Below are positions 7,123 through 16,424 of a stretch of 35,958 bases of DNA, piece by piece. Each line of letters opens with the position of its first letter. Position 1 is the first letter of the stretch. Source of the stretch: Pseudoalteromonas sp. S2755 (lineage in GTDB: Bacteria > Pseudomonadota > Gammaproteobacteria > Enterobacterales > Alteromonadaceae); NCBI RefSeq assembly GCF_005886535.1, contig NZ_PNDS01000011.1, forward strand, positions 1 to 35,958, read 5' to 3'. A program made the translations under genes and the position numbers. The notes under the pieces were generated by a model. It was not told the origin of the DNA, searched no databases, and saw only the letters and a list, made by a program, of their open reading frames with translations.

Positions 7123-8364
7123 ATGACAGATTTTCGTCAACAAGCTCTAGATTATCACGAGAAGCCCGTTCCAGGTAAAATCAGTGTTGAACTCACTAAA
7201 CCTGCCGAGACCGTAAAAGACTTAGCACTTGCATACAGCCCAGGTGTTGCAGAGCCTGTACGTGAAATCGCGGCTGATCCGGCGAATGCATATCGTTACA
7301 CGGGTAAAGGAAATATGGTTGCGGTGATCAGTAATGGTACGGCAATTCTTGGCTTGGGTAACTTAGGTCCTTTGGCGTCAAAGCCTGTTATGGAAGGTAA
7401 GGCGCTATTATTTAAGCGTTTTGCGGGTCTTGATTCAATCGATATTGAAGTTAAGCATAATACCACCGAAGACTTCATCAATACGGTGGCAAATATCGCA
7501 GACACATTTGGTGGCATTAACCTTGAAGATATTAAAGCGCCAGAGTGTTTTGAAATTGAGCGCGCGCTAATCGAGCGTTGTGACGTTCCTGTATTCCATG
7601 ATGATCAGCACGGCACTGCAATTGTAACCGCTGCGGGTATGCTGAATGCGTTGGAAATTCAGGGTAAAGATATTCACGATGCGATTATTGTGTGCCTTGG
7701 CGCGGGGGCAGCCGCTATCGCTTGTATGGAATTACTGATCAAATGCGGTGCTCAACGTGAGCACATCTACATGCTGGACAGAAAAGGCGTGATCCACACT
7801 CGCCGTGATGACCTAAATGAATACAAAGAGCTGTTTGCAAACAACACGGATAAGCGTACGTTACAAGACGTGATTGCGGATGCGGACGTATTTGTTGGCG
7901 TTTCTGGCCCGGACTTACTTTCTGCTGAAGATCTAAAGTTAATGGCTGACAAGCCTGTGGTATTTGCTTGTTCTAACCCAGATCCAGAGATCAGCCCTGA
8001 AGTTGCACACGGTGCACGTAATGATTTGATCATGGCGACTGGTCGCTCGGATTATCCAAACCAGGTAAATAACGTACTGTGTTTCCCGTTTATCTTCCGT
8101 GGTGCGCTTGATGTACGTGCAACTGCTATCAATGACGAGATGAAGATTGCAGCGGTTGAAGCAATTAGAACGATTGCTAAAGAGCCTGTGCCTGCTGAAG
8201 TGTTAAAAGCGGCTGACGTGGATAGCCTTGAGTTTGGTTCTGAGTATATTATTCCAAAACCAATGGACCCGCGTTTGTTACCTCGTATTGCAAAAGCGGT
8301 AGCGGCAGCTGCAATTGAATCAGGCGTGGCACAAATCGACATGCCAGCTGGATATATGGAATAA
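7123..8364 (+). CDS. malic enzyme, single-domain (malate dehydrogenase, decarboxylating)
   Basis: The enzyme converts malate to pyruvate and CO2 while reducing NAD(P), linking the TCA cycle to pyruvate. The 413 residues include the malic N-terminal domain (YSPGVAEP, GKALLFKRFAG, FHDDQHGTA) and the NAD-binding domain with a GAGAAA nucleotide loop near residue 190 and the 'ACSNPDPEI' segment. It resembles the first half of E. coli MaeB (759 residues) but has no phosphotransacetylase domain: a stop and a terminator follow directly. Such stand-alone forms are common, so this is not a truncation. Cofactor preference cannot be read with confidence. The long control region upstream suggests regulated expression. 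Confidence 0.93.
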   Translation: MTDFRQQALDYHEKPVPGKISVELTKPAETVKDLALAYSPGVAEPVREIAADPANAYRYTGKGNMVAVISNGTAILGLGNLGPLASKPVMEGKALLFKRFAGLDSIDIEVKHNTTEDFINTVANIADTFGGINLEDIKAPECFEIERALIERCDVPVFHDDQHGTAIVTAAGMLNALEIQGKDIHDAIIVCLGAGAAAIACMELLIKCGAQREHIYMLDRKGVIHTRRDDLNEYKELFANNTDKRTLQDVIADADVFVGVSGPDLLSAEDLKLMADKPVVFACSNPDPEISPEVAHGARNDLIMATGRSDYPNQVNNVLCFPFIFRGALDVRATAINDEMKIAAVEAIRTIAKEPVPAEVLKAADVDSLEFGSEYIIPKPMDPRLLPRIAKAVAAAAIESGVAQIDMPAGYME

Positions 8365-8379
8365 TACCAATGGTATTAT
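8361..8379. repeat. small palindrome after malic enzyme
   Basis: ATAATACCA-A-TGGTATTAT is a perfect 9-bp palindrome with a one-base centre, overlapping the malic enzyme stop codon. It shares the ATACCA/TGGTAT core with the dispersed repeat set. Confidence 0.45.
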
Positions 8380-8386
8380 CCAAATG

Positions 8387-8413
8387 AAAAAAGCCTCGGT
8401 TGAGGCTTTTTTT
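8387..8413. terminator. bidirectional terminator between malic enzyme and metJ
   Basis: AAAAAAGCCTC (8387-8397) pairs with GAGGCTTTTTT (8402-8412) around GGTT. Runs of A and T on both sides let it serve both convergent genes. Confidence 0.88.
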
Positions 8414-8444
8414 GTGTCTGTATTCCAGCGCGAGAGAGTTTTTA

Positions 8445-8765
8445 TCACTCTTCGTTTATTTCTGGGATCTCCAAGCCTCGCTCTTCCATTATTTGTCTTA
8501 CTTCTAACGGAATACGCTCTGGATTATCTTTTCTCAAGTCTTCATCGCTCGGCAGTGGCTGACCTGTGAAGGCATGTAGAAACGCCTCACATAAAAGCTC
8601 ACTGTTCGTGGCATGACGTAAGTTATTCACTTGGCGACGTGTACGCTCATCAGTTAGCACTTTGAGTACATTCAGAGGTATGCTCACCGTGATCTTTTTT
8701 ACTTGCTCTGCTTTCTTACCGTGTTCTGCATATGGGTGAATATACTCACCGTTCCATTTTGCCAT
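8445..8765 (-). CDS. metJ: methionine repressor MetJ
   Basis: MetJ is a ribbon-helix-helix repressor that uses S-adenosylmethionine as corepressor to shut off methionine genes. The 106 residues (E. coli 105) start [21 protein letters not shown]. The DNA-contacting strand KKITVSI lies near residues 23-29, followed by '[30 protein letters not shown]', which is nearly invariant in the family. It is divergent from metBL with a met-box array in the shared region, as in E. coli. Confidence 0.98.
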   Translation of the reverse strand: MAKWNGEYIHPYAEHGKKAEQVKKITVSIPLNVLKVLTDERTRRQVNNLRHATNSELLCEAFLHAFTGQPLPSDEDLRKDNPERIPLEVRQIMEERGLEIPEINEE

Positions 8766-9043
8766 AATTGTGTACTTGCCTCAGTTACATCAATGCCAAT
8801 ATGACTGGGTTCTGGTCTACATTATTCACCAACCGCATGAATATAGGGATAACTTTACGAATTAAAGATAAATCCTAAACCCAAATAGATGAATAAACTA
8901 ATCCGCCATAGCGAGATAGAAGAATCTCTGCCATAGTTTTCAATAACTCAGTCGTATTAGCAACGCCTAGAGTGGCGAAATTTTATCGGTTTAAAAAAGA
9001 TAGTCAAATACTAGTTATTTAGCCATTTAGCGGTATAAATGTT

Positions 9044-9072
9044 TTGACTTCTAGTTTCTGTTGTTCTAACCT
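9044..9072 (+). promoter_or_regulatory. candidate metB promoter
   Basis: The -35 TTGACT (9044-9049, 5 of 6) and a weak -10 TAACCT (9067-9072) are separated by 17 bp. The met-box array overlaps the -10 and the start point, as expected for repression. Confidence 0.4.
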
Positions 9073-9099
9073 TTTAGACGTCTAAACATCCAACTATCT
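9060..9099. promoter_or_regulatory. MetJ operator (met-box array)
   Basis: One perfect met box AGACGTCT lies at 9076-9083. Adjacent 8-bp units in the same register are degenerate: AACCTTTT (9068-9075), AAACATCC (9084-9091) and AACTATCT (9092-9099). MetJ binds tandem 8-bp boxes cooperatively, so one strong box with weaker neighbours fits a working operator. Confidence 0.7.
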
Positions 9100-9109
9100 A
9101 GGTGACCTT

Positions 9110-10330
9110 ATGAGTCAAGTTAACAAATCGACGGTTGCAGTGCGTCACGGTATAGAAGCTGATAAAGCACATGGAGCAGTAGTGCCACCGCTTTACCTTT
9201 CTACCACCTATTCTTTTGCCGATTTTGATACCAAACGCGACTACGATTATGGCCGCAGTGGTAACTTTAATCGTGATGTGCTGGCACAGGCACTTACCGA
9301 ACTTGAAGGCGGTGCTCGTGGCATTATTACCGCGACTGGCATGGCTGCCGTTCACCTAGTAACGCAACTGCTTAACCATGACGATACGCTGGTTATTCCA
9401 CATGACTGTTATGGTGGTAGCTATCGCTTGTTTACATCGCTTGCAAAGCGTGGATTGCTCAAATTAGCCGTCTTGGATCTTACGCAACCAGAAAGTCTTG
9501 CACAGCTGCAGCAGATCAAACCTAAATTAGTTTGGATTGAAACACCCAGTAACCCCATATTAAGGCTCACGGATATAGAAGCTGTCGTAAACGCAGCGCG
9601 CTCCATAGGGGCTTTGGTTGCCGCTGACAACACCTTCTTGTCTCCTGCATTACAAAACCCTATTGCTTTTGGCGTGGATGTTGTCGTGCATTCAACCACT
9701 AAATATATCAATGGCCATTCTGATGTCGTGGGGGGGGCGGTGATCGCGCGTACACAGGAGTTGGGTGATGAGTTAGCTTGGTGGGCGAATAATATCGGTA
9801 TTACCGGCGCACCTTTTGATAGTTACCTTACTCTACGAGGACTGCGCACCTTAAACGTGCGTTTACGCCAACATCAAGAAAATGCCCAGCTTATTGCGGA
9901 GTATTTAGAAAAGTCGCCGTATGTTAGTCAAGTTTATTACCCTGGCCTTGAGTCGCATCCTCAACACGAACTTGCGAAAAAACAACAGCTCGGCTTTGGT
10001 GGCATGGTGAGCTTTGATATCAAAGGCGATCTGCAAACATCAGCGAAGTTTTTAACGTCTCTAACGCACTTTTCATTGGCAGAATCTTTAGGTGGGGTTG
10101 AGAGTCTAATTTGCCATCCAGCGACGATGACACACGCAGGTATGGAGCCGCAAGCACGTTTAGAAGCGGGAGTGGGCGACACGTTGATTCGTATTTCTGT
10201 AGGCATTGAAGATGTACAGGATCTCATTGCAGATCTGGAATCAGGATTTGCAGGTATTGATGAAAGTCGGGCGAGTGATGATGCTAAGTCATTCAAATTA
10301 ACGCCTGCACATACAGTAGCGTTGTGGTGA
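9110..10330 (+). CDS. metB: cystathionine gamma-synthase
   Basis: MetB joins an activated homoserine with cysteine to form cystathionine in methionine synthesis. It is a PLP enzyme of the Cys/Met metabolism family. The 406 residues include the phosphate-binding 'TATGMAAV' loop, the 'ETPSNP' and 'AADNTFLSP' motifs, and the Schiff-base lysine at Lys198 in HSTTKYINGHSDVVGG. It is about 20 residues longer than E. coli MetB (386), mostly at the C-terminus. The 'SLGGVESL' segment is typical of the family. It is followed by metL after only 4 nt and lies behind a MetJ operator. The closely related cystathionine gamma-lyase is the main alternative, but the metJ-metB-metL context favours MetB. Confidence 0.95.
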   Translation: MSQVNKSTVAVRHGIEADKAHGAVVPPLYLSTTYSFADFDTKRDYDYGRSGNFNRDVLAQALTELEGGARGIITATGMAAVHLVTQLLNHDDTLVIPHDCYGGSYRLFTSLAKRGLLKLAVLDLTQPESLAQLQQIKPKLVWIETPSNPILRLTDIEAVVNAARSIGALVAADNTFLSPALQNPIAFGVDVVVHSTTKYINGHSDVVGGAVIARTQELGDELAWWANNIGITGAPFDSYLTLRGLRTLNVRLRQHQENAQLIAEYLEKSPYVSQVYYPGLESHPQHELAKKQQLGFGGMVSFDIKGDLQTSAKFLTSLTHFSLAESLGGVESLICHPATMTHAGMEPQARLEAGVGDTLIRISVGIEDVQDLIADLESGFAGIDESRASDDAKSFKLTPAHTVALW

Positions 10331-10334
10331 GTAA

Positions 10335-12683
10335 ATGGCAAAAGTAGTACATAAGTTTGGTGGTTCGAGCTTAAGCTCGCCAGAGCGTTATCAAGCGGTT
10401 GCCAAGATAGTGTTAGAGCAATGTCAGCTAGGAGACAGTGTTGTGGTTTCTGCTGCAGGAAAAACAACGAATACCCTAGTGAAGTTATGGCAAAGTTTTG
10501 AGCAGCAAGACGTTCGCGCATTCAACGATGTTTTATTACAAGTTGAAAATCATCAACGTGAATTAATTGATGCCCTGTTTGTGGGTGAACAGCATGGTGT
10601 GTTACTCAAACAGCTCGTCAATGAGCTGCAGGCAATCGCTTTAGGACGAGAAGAGCAGGCTCTTCACTACGCCAGCTTGCTTGCTCACGGAGAGCTATGG
10701 TCGGCTCGTATATTAGCAAACTACCTAAGTTCTCAAGGTATTAAAGCCAAAGCTATCGATGCTCGTACGTTATTTGTACAACAAGAAGGAGTGTTGCTGC
10801 ACGCTCATAACAAAGAAGCGTGCTATCGCGCCATTGATGACCACGCTATCTATATTGTTACCGGTTTTATTGCCGTAAATGCACAAGGTGAAACGGTGAC
10901 TCTAGGTCGAAATGGCAGTGACTATAGCGCAACTTTGTTGGCAAGTTATCTTGATGCGGCTCAAGTATCAATTTGGACGGATACAACTGGTGTATTCAGC
11001 ACAGATCCACGTAAAGTCGCTAACGCCATAAAATACACTAAGGTATGCCGTGGCCAAGCTGAATTACTCGCACGATTAGGTAATCCGGTATTACATGCAA
11101 AAACGCTGTCTCCACTGAAAGATACCGATATAAAACTACAAGTTCGTAGCAGCTTTGATGCCGATGCACTTGGCACTGAGATAGTAAAGGCAGGCTACAG
11201 CAAAGAGAAGCGCTTTATTACCACTTTTGGACAACTTGACCTGTTACGCGTTGAGCAGCTAAAAAGCGGTGAAGTGAAACAGCTAAGCCAGCTTATCCAG
11301 CATAGCATTCATCATTTTATTAAAGGTGGAGAGGCACATTTACTAGTGCCATCTGAGTTTAGCCACCTAGTGATCAAAGCGCTGGATTCGCGAGCCAATA
11401 TTATTGAGTCACAGGTACAAGGCTTTGCTATTGTTGCCCCAAGCCAGGATGTTGCAGGGTTACATCAGCAAGCTCTGGAATTATTGGATGAACATGCGAT
11501 TGTCACCCGTTTTGTACTGCAAGAGCGTCATTACAGCTTAGTGTTAACCGATCAAGCAATTGATAGCGATCTACTTGCTATATTGCATGAGCGTTTGGTC
11601 AATAAAGGCAGAGAGCTTGCTGTGATTGTGGCTGGTGTTGGCAATGTGGGTGAAGTGTTTATCGAACAATGTAAAAACCAAGTCGCTAAGCTGAGTGAGC
11701 ACTTTGATCTTAAGTTGGTTGGCTTACTGCGTTCTAAGCAAATGTTGTTCTGTCCAAGCGGGCTGAACTTAGCATCGTGGCAACAGCAATGGCAAAATGA
11801 GGCCATCGAATATAATGAAGCAGAGCTATTCACTCGTATTAAAGAGCTAGATTACGAGCATAAAGTGGTGGTCGATATTACTGCGAGCGAGCGTTTCAGC
11901 GAGTTGTATCCGCAGTTTGTTGAACATGACTGCCATTTGATCAGCGCTAATAAATATGCCGGCACGGCACAACAAGGTTGGTACTCCAAGCTGCGTCAGC
12001 AGTTACAAGAGCGTAACCTGTTATGGCGTTACAACACCAGTGTTGGCGCAGGTCTACCCATTAACTTTGCGTTGGCTGATCTGCAAAATAGTGGCGATGA
12101 AGTGGTGAGAATTGAAGGCGTCTTTTCCGGCACTTTATCTTGGCTGTGTAGTCGCTATGATGGTTCTGGAGCATTTTCTGAGCTAGTGCTTGGAGCGCAA
12201 GAACTTGGTTTTACCGAGCCCGATCCGCGCGAAGATCTATCTGGCCGTGATATGCAGCGCAAGCTTTTGATCTTAGCAAGAGAGTTAGGCATTGAACTTG
12301 AGCTTGACGATATTGAACTAGAAGCGTTAATGCCTGAGTCCTTGAGTGTGGGTTCATGGCAAACGTTTTTAGAAAATCGTCAGCAACTCGATGACTTTTA
12401 TGCGACACACTATGCAAAGGCCACAGCGAATGACGCTGCGCTTCGCTATACGGGTGCGCTTGAAATTGCAAGCAATGGCAAAGTGTCTGCAAAAGTAGGC
12501 ATTGCACAGGTACCAAATGGCTCGGCAATCGCGAATTTAACACCGGGTGATAATATTTTTGTGATCCACACTAAATGGTATGAACAAAACCCACTGGTGA
12601 TCCAAGGCCCAGGGGCAGGTAAAGCAGTGACAGCAGCGGGAATACATTCCGATTTATTCTGGCTAACGCAAAATCTAAAATAA
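10335..12683 (+). CDS. metL: bifunctional aspartokinase II / homoserine dehydrogenase II
   Basis: MetL catalyses the first and third steps of the aspartate pathway to methionine. The 782 residues (E. coli 810) have an N-terminal aspartokinase domain beginning VHKFGGSSL with the 'GFIAVNAQGETVTLGRNGSDYSA' active-site segment, a short ACT-like linker, and a C-terminal homoserine dehydrogenase domain with the nucleotide loop GVGNVG at 434-439, the 'SANKYAG' motif and the 'GVFSGTLSWL' segment. ThrA has the same layout, but the metB-linked position identifies it as MetL. No metF follows, unlike E. coli; the operon ends at a bidirectional terminator. Confidence 0.96.
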   Translation: MAKVVHKFGGSSLSSPERYQAVAKIVLEQCQLGDSVVVSAAGKTTNTLVKLWQSFEQQDVRAFNDVLLQVENHQRELIDALFVGEQHGVLLKQLVNELQAIALGREEQALHYASLLAHGELWSARILANYLSSQGIKAKAIDARTLFVQQEGVLLHAHNKEACYRAIDDHAIYIVTGFIAVNAQGETVTLGRNGSDYSATLLASYLDAAQVSIWTDTTGVFSTDPRKVANAIKYTKVCRGQAELLARLGNPVLHAKTLSPLKDTDIKLQVRSSFDADALGTEIVKAGYSKEKRFITTFGQLDLLRVEQLKSGEVKQLSQLIQHSIHHFIKGGEAHLLVPSEFSHLVIKALDSRANIIESQVQGFAIVAPSQDVAGLHQQALELLDEHAIVTRFVLQERHYSLVLTDQAIDSDLLAILHERLVNKGRELAVIVAGVGNVGEVFIEQCKNQVAKLSEHFDLKLVGLLRSKQMLFCPSGLNLASWQQQWQNEAIEYNEAELFTRIKELDYEHKVVVDITASERFSELYPQFVEHDCHLISANKYAGTAQQGWYSKLRQQLQERNLLWRYNTSVGAGLPINFALADLQNSGDEVVRIEGVFSGTLSWLCSRYDGSGAFSELVLGAQELGFTEPDPREDLSGRDMQRKLLILARELGIELELDDIELEALMPESLSVGSWQTFLENRQQLDDFYATHYAKATANDAALRYTGALEIASNGKVSAKVGIAQVPNGSAIANLTPGDNIFVIHTKWYEQNPLVIQGPGAGKAVTAAGIHSDLFWLTQNLK

Positions 12684-12703
12684 CTCTATTAAGAAAGTAG
12701 ATA

Positions 12704-12720
12704 TAATACAACTGGTATAA
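12704..12720. repeat. dispersed short repeat, copy 2
   Basis: TAATACAACTGGTATAA is identical to 120-136. It lies between the metL stop and the bidirectional terminator. Confidence 0.5.
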
Positions 12721-12725
12721 GACAA

Positions 12726-12753
12726 AAATGCCGATACATCTGTATCGGCATTT
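12726..12753. terminator. bidirectional terminator between metL and mrcA
   Basis: A 13-bp perfect stem, AAATGCCGATACA (12726-12738) with TGTATCGGCATTT (12741-12753), has A and T runs on both sides. It lies 5 bp past the mrcA stop and about 40 bp past metL. Confidence 0.88.
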
Positions 12754-12758
12754 CTATT

Positions 12759-15215
12759 TTAGAATAACTCTTCGTGAGTCGGTAGCGGCGCGGTATCGTC
12801 AAACGGTGTGCTGCTATCCGTATCTAATACGTATTTGGTCGGGGCTGTACCTTGCTCGAAATACTCAAACCGAGATGTGTAGTCGTTCTTACGAGACAAA
12901 AGTCCTGTCTTTAAGTCAATCCGAGTTGAAATAAGCCCTGGAGGCGGCTCTATCGGGGCCAAAGGTTGATCTTTAAGTGCCTCACGCATAAAGTCTATCC
13001 AAGCAGGTTGCGCTGAAATCGCCCCGGCTTCTGCGCCGACAAGTTGGTTATCACCAAGGTTAGCGTTGTAGGCCGCACGACCCAAGGATTTACTCGCATC
13101 GTCAAAGCCAACCCAAACTGTGGTGAGGACATTACGGTTAAAGCCCGTAAACCAAGTATCTACGGAGTCGTTGGTGGTCCCCGTTTTTCCAGCAAGGTCA
13201 CGACGTTTCAACCACTGACCACGCCAGCCCGTACCGCTCCAGCCCGTGTCGTGTTTCCAGCTACCGCCACCCCAGATAGCACTATGTAGCGCATCAGCAA
13301 TCAGAAATGCGTTTTGCTCCGAGATCACTTGTGGCGCACAGCGCTCAGGCTGTTCTTCTAGCTGCTGCTCGTCGCATACCAACAACGGCTCAGCAGAACC
13401 AAGCTCGGTACCGAATGAATCGGTAATTTTATCGATAAAATACGGCTCAATGAGGTGACCGCCGTTGGCAAAAGTGGCCATGCCGCGTGCCATTTCAAGA
13501 GGAGTCAATGCGGCACTACCAAGCGCTAATGATTCACTACGGTTAATATCTGCGTCTTGGAAACCAAATTTAAGCAAATGATCAGCAGCCTTATTTATGC
13601 CAACGCCTTTGATCAAACGAACCGATACCACGTTTTTCGATTGTGCGAGCGCTCGGCGAATACGGATTGGGCCGTTATATACTTCAGGGCTATTCTTCGG
13701 ACGCCAAGCCACGCCAACGCTTCTGTCCCAATGATTAATAGGGGCATCATTAAGAATGGTGGCTAGGGTATAGCCATTTTCTAATGCGGATGAATAAATA
13801 AAAGGTTTGATGTTCGAGCCCACCTGGCGTTTAGCTTGGGTAGCGCGATTGTATTGGCTAAGCTCAAAGCTGTAGCCACCCACAATCGCCTTGACACGCC
13901 CATCCTGTGGGTCGAGTGATACAAGTGCACTGGATGCCTGCGGCAACTGACTTAACATCCAGCCGTTGTCTTGTTTGCGGACAAAAACTTGCATGCCCGG
14001 CGCGAGGATATCTGCGGTTGTTTTTGGTGGTAAGCTTTGACGCGTCTCACTGATGTATTGTCTGGCCCAACTTAAGCCTGACCATTCCAATGTAATTTGT
14101 TCACCGGTTTTTAAAAGTAGGTCAGCGGTTTTTTCTGTAATGCTTAGCACGACAGCGGCTTTTAACGGTCCAATTTCATTGACCTTTTTAAGGCGAGTAA
14201 TAATGCCTTCATGGCTTAGCGGCGATTCTGTTTCAGCTTGCCAATAGGTTTCTTCTGCGCCTCTAAAGCCGTGACGCATATCGTAGGCATGTAAATTATC
14301 AACTAATGCATGCTGAGCAGCCTGTTGCATATCAGATTCCACACTAGTGTAAACTTTCATGCCTGAGTTATAAGCTTTATCAGTACCGTAACGTTCGACC
14401 ATATAGGCGCGAACCATTTCAGAAATGTAAGGTGCATACAGCTCGATTTCGGCGCCATGAAATTTAGCCGTGATAGGAGCTTGTGTCGCCTCATTATATT
14501 CTGCGCGGGTAATATACTTTTCAGCAAGCATTCGTCCGAGCACAACATTCCGGCGCAATTGCGCGCGCTCTGGGTTACGAATTGGATTTAACGCAGAAGG
14601 CGCTTTTGGCAGGCCTGCAATCATTGCCATTTCTGCTAAAGTTAATTCTGATAGTGAGCGACCGTAGTAGACTTGTGCTGCTGCACCGATACCAAAGGCG
14701 CGATTACCCAGTTCAATTTTGTTTAAGTAAAGCTCAAAAATTTCATCTTTTGTTAAGAGTTGCTCAATATGCAACGCAATAAAGATTTCTTTTACTTTAC
14801 GAATATAGGCTTTCTCTCTTGTTAAGAAAAAGTTTCTGGCAAGTTGCATAGTGAGCGTACTCGCTCCCTGCTTTTTTTGCCCTGTGGTGATGAGCACTAA
14901 AGCGGAACGGACAATACCTATCGGGTCAACGCCGAAATGGTCGTAGAAGCGGTTGTCTTCGGTCGCTAAAAATGCTTTTCGCATGGGGAGCGGAACATCC
15001 TGCAAACGTACAGGGATCCTGCGCTTTTCACCAAACTGGTTGATGAGTTTTCCGTCTCGTGTAAAGACTTGCATGGGGGTTTGTAGCTGGACATCTTTCA
15101 AAACCTCTACACTTGGTATGTCAGATTTGACATAATAATAAAGACTGATAAGTGTCAACACGCCTAAGAGGGTACAAACAAAAACGAATTGTAAAAATCT
15201 TTTCAATAATTTCAC
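12759..15215 (-). CDS. mrcA: penicillin-binding protein 1A (bifunctional peptidoglycan synthase)
   Basis: PBP1A polymerises glycan strands and crosslinks them in the periplasm. The 818 residues (E. coli 850) comprise a cytoplasmic stub, a membrane anchor (about 8-28), a GT51 glycosyltransferase domain with catalytic Glu86 in ATEDNRFYDHFGVDP, an OB-like insert, and a transpeptidase domain with SxxK at Ser467 (GSNIKPF), the SKN motif and KTGTT near residue 675. The 'QLARNFFLTREKAYIRK' segment and insert layout fit class A PBP1A rather than PBP1B. It is divergent from pilM, a conserved arrangement in gammaproteobacteria. Confidence 0.97.
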   Translation of the reverse strand: MKLLKRFLQFVFVCTLLGVLTLISLYYYVKSDIPSVEVLKDVQLQTPMQVFTRDGKLINQFGEKRRIPVRLQDVPLPMRKAFLATEDNRFYDHFGVDPIGIVRSALVLITTGQKKQGASTLTMQLARNFFLTREKAYIRKVKEIFIALHIEQLLTKDEIFELYLNKIELGNRAFGIGAAAQVYYGRSLSELTLAEMAMIAGLPKAPSALNPIRNPERAQLRRNVVLGRMLAEKYITRAEYNEATQAPITAKFHGAEIELYAPYISEMVRAYMVERYGTDKAYNSGMKVYTSVESDMQQAAQHALVDNLHAYDMRHGFRGAEETYWQAETESPLSHEGIITRLKKVNEIGPLKAAVVLSITEKTADLLLKTGEQITLEWSGLSWARQYISETRQSLPPKTTADILAPGMQVFVRKQDNGWMLSQLPQASSALVSLDPQDGRVKAIVGGYSFELSQYNRATQAKRQVGSNIKPFIYSSALENGYTLATILNDAPINHWDRSVGVAWRPKNSPEVYNGPIRIRRALAQSKNVVSVRLIKGVGINKAADHLLKFGFQDADINRSESLALGSAALTPLEMARGMATFANGGHLIEPYFIDKITDSFGTELGSAEPLLVCDEQQLEEQPERCAPQVISEQNAFLIADALHSAIWGGGSWKHDTGWSGTGWRGQWLKRRDLAGKTGTTNDSVDTWFTGFNRNVLTTVWVGFDDASKSLGRAAYNANLGDNQLVGAEAGAISAQPAWIDFMREALKDQPLAPIEPPPGLISTRIDLKTGLLSRKNDYTSRFEYFEQGTAPTKYVLDTDSSTPFDDTAPLPTHEELF

Positions 15216-15344
15216 GGAATTATCCCTAGTTAGACTCCCAATTACAGGTAGACACTGCTAGTATATCTTGATTAAAAAACGATTAATATTTTTGTGTGCT
15301 AAATTTTTATGGTACACAGTCTTAAAAGGAAACGGGCGCTTCAC

Positions 15345-16424
15345 ATGCTGAGCAAACTACTAAAAAAACAAGCACCTCTGATGATAGGGATCGATATAGG
15401 CTCCCATTGTGTCAAAGCGGTGTTGCTGTCGAAGACAAGTTCCAGCTATCGAGTAGAAGCCGTTGCGATTGAACCTATTCCGAAAGGAGCTGTAAACGAA
15501 AGGGCCATTCAAGACATTGAAGCGATCGGCAACGCGATAACTAAAATGAAGCGGCGCATTCCAAAGCTCACGCAATATGCAGCAGTTGCCGTATCCGGTC
15601 AGACCGTGATTACAAAAGTGATCTTTATGGATGTCTCATTAACTGATGCTGAACTCGAGTCTCAGATAGCCATTGAAGCAGATAGCCTGATCCCTTACCC
15701 ATTAGATGAAGTTAGTCTAGATTTTGAAAAAATTGGAGTAAATGAAGCTGATCCATCAAAAATGAATGTATTGCTCTCAGCGGCGCGTACCGAAAGCGTG
15801 CAAGCACGAGTTGGCGCATTGGAAGAAGCTGGCTTCAAAGCGAAAGTTGTGGATGTAGAAAACTATGCACTGAGTAGAGCCATGGACGTTATTTATCCTG
15901 AGCTACCCAACGATGCCTTCGATAAAATCGTAGCAATGATAGATATTGGTGCGGTGCTTACGCTGATAAGCGTGATTCAATCTGGGAAAGCGATTTACAC
16001 CCGTGATCAAGTCTTTGGTGGTGAGCAATATACCAACAGTATCGTTGCTTATTACAACAAAACTTACGATGAAGCGGAACTGGCTAAAACGACGGGTGAT
16101 TTACCGCCAAACTATACCTTTGAAGTCTTGGCTCCGTTCCAAACTTCTATGCTGCAGCAAATTCGCCGAGCGGTGCAAATGTTTATGACGACCAGTGGTA
16201 AAGATCATATTGACTACATTGTGTTGACGGGTGGGACGGCTTTAGTTGATGGCTTAGATAAACTGCTCATTGATGAGCTTGGGATCCATACAATAGTGGC
16301 CGATCCGTTTGCTGACATGGAGATTGCACCAAAGGTGGATAGGCATGTGCTGCAAAAACATAAAGCACAGTTCGCCTTAGCGACAGGCTTGGCACTAAGG
16401 AGCTTCTCATCATGCCACATATAA
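15345..16424 (+). CDS. pilM: type IV pilus assembly protein PilM
   Basis: PilM is an actin-like cytoplasmic protein that binds the N-terminal tail of PilN and forms the inner-membrane alignment complex of type IV pili. The sequence shows the nucleotide-binding fold: phosphate-1 motif IGIDIGSHCVKAV near the start, a 'AMIDIGAVLT' phosphate-2 motif, and an adenosine motif VLTGGTALVDGL. I start it at ATG 15345 (359 residues, MLSKLLKK) because this is the usual PilM N-terminus; an upstream in-frame ATG at 15309 adds 12 residues but lacks a ribosome site. It overlaps pilN by 13 nt. Confidence 0.95.
   Translation: MLSKLLKKQAPLMIGIDIGSHCVKAVLLSKTSSSYRVEAVAIEPIPKGAVNERAIQDIEAIGNAITKMKRRIPKLTQYAAVAVSGQTVITKVIFMDVSLTDAELESQIAIEADSLIPYPLDEVSLDFEKIGVNEADPSKMNVLLSAARTESVQARVGALEEAGFKAKVVDVENYALSRAMDVIYPELPNDAFDKIVAMIDIGAVLTLISVIQSGKAIYTRDQVFGGEQYTNSIVAYYNKTYDEAELAKTTGDLPPNYTFEVLAPFQTSMLQQIRRAVQMFMTTSGKDHIDYIVLTGGTALVDGLDKLLIDELGIHTIVADPFADMEIAPKVDRHVLQKHKAQFALATGLALRSFSSCHI

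Larger units (their letters stand above)
8766..9109. other. metJ/metB divergent control region
   Basis: This 344-bp gap has no gene. Its metB-proximal end carries a candidate promoter and the MetJ operator. The metJ-proximal 250 bp shows no strong met box or clear promoter by eye. Confidence 0.6.

Noticed and set aside
7123..8364. Malic enzyme as a truncated MaeB that lost its phosphotransacetylase domain
   Set aside because: The protein ends cleanly with a terminator directly after the stop, no remnant of the second domain follows, and single-domain malic enzymes are common.
9961..10521. 186-codon minus-strand frame across metB and metL
   Set aside because: Antisense to two well-conserved enzymes; no ribosome site and no recognisable family.
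15309..15344. Upstream ATG as the pilM start
   Set aside because: No ribosome site precedes it and the family N-terminus begins at ATG 15345.
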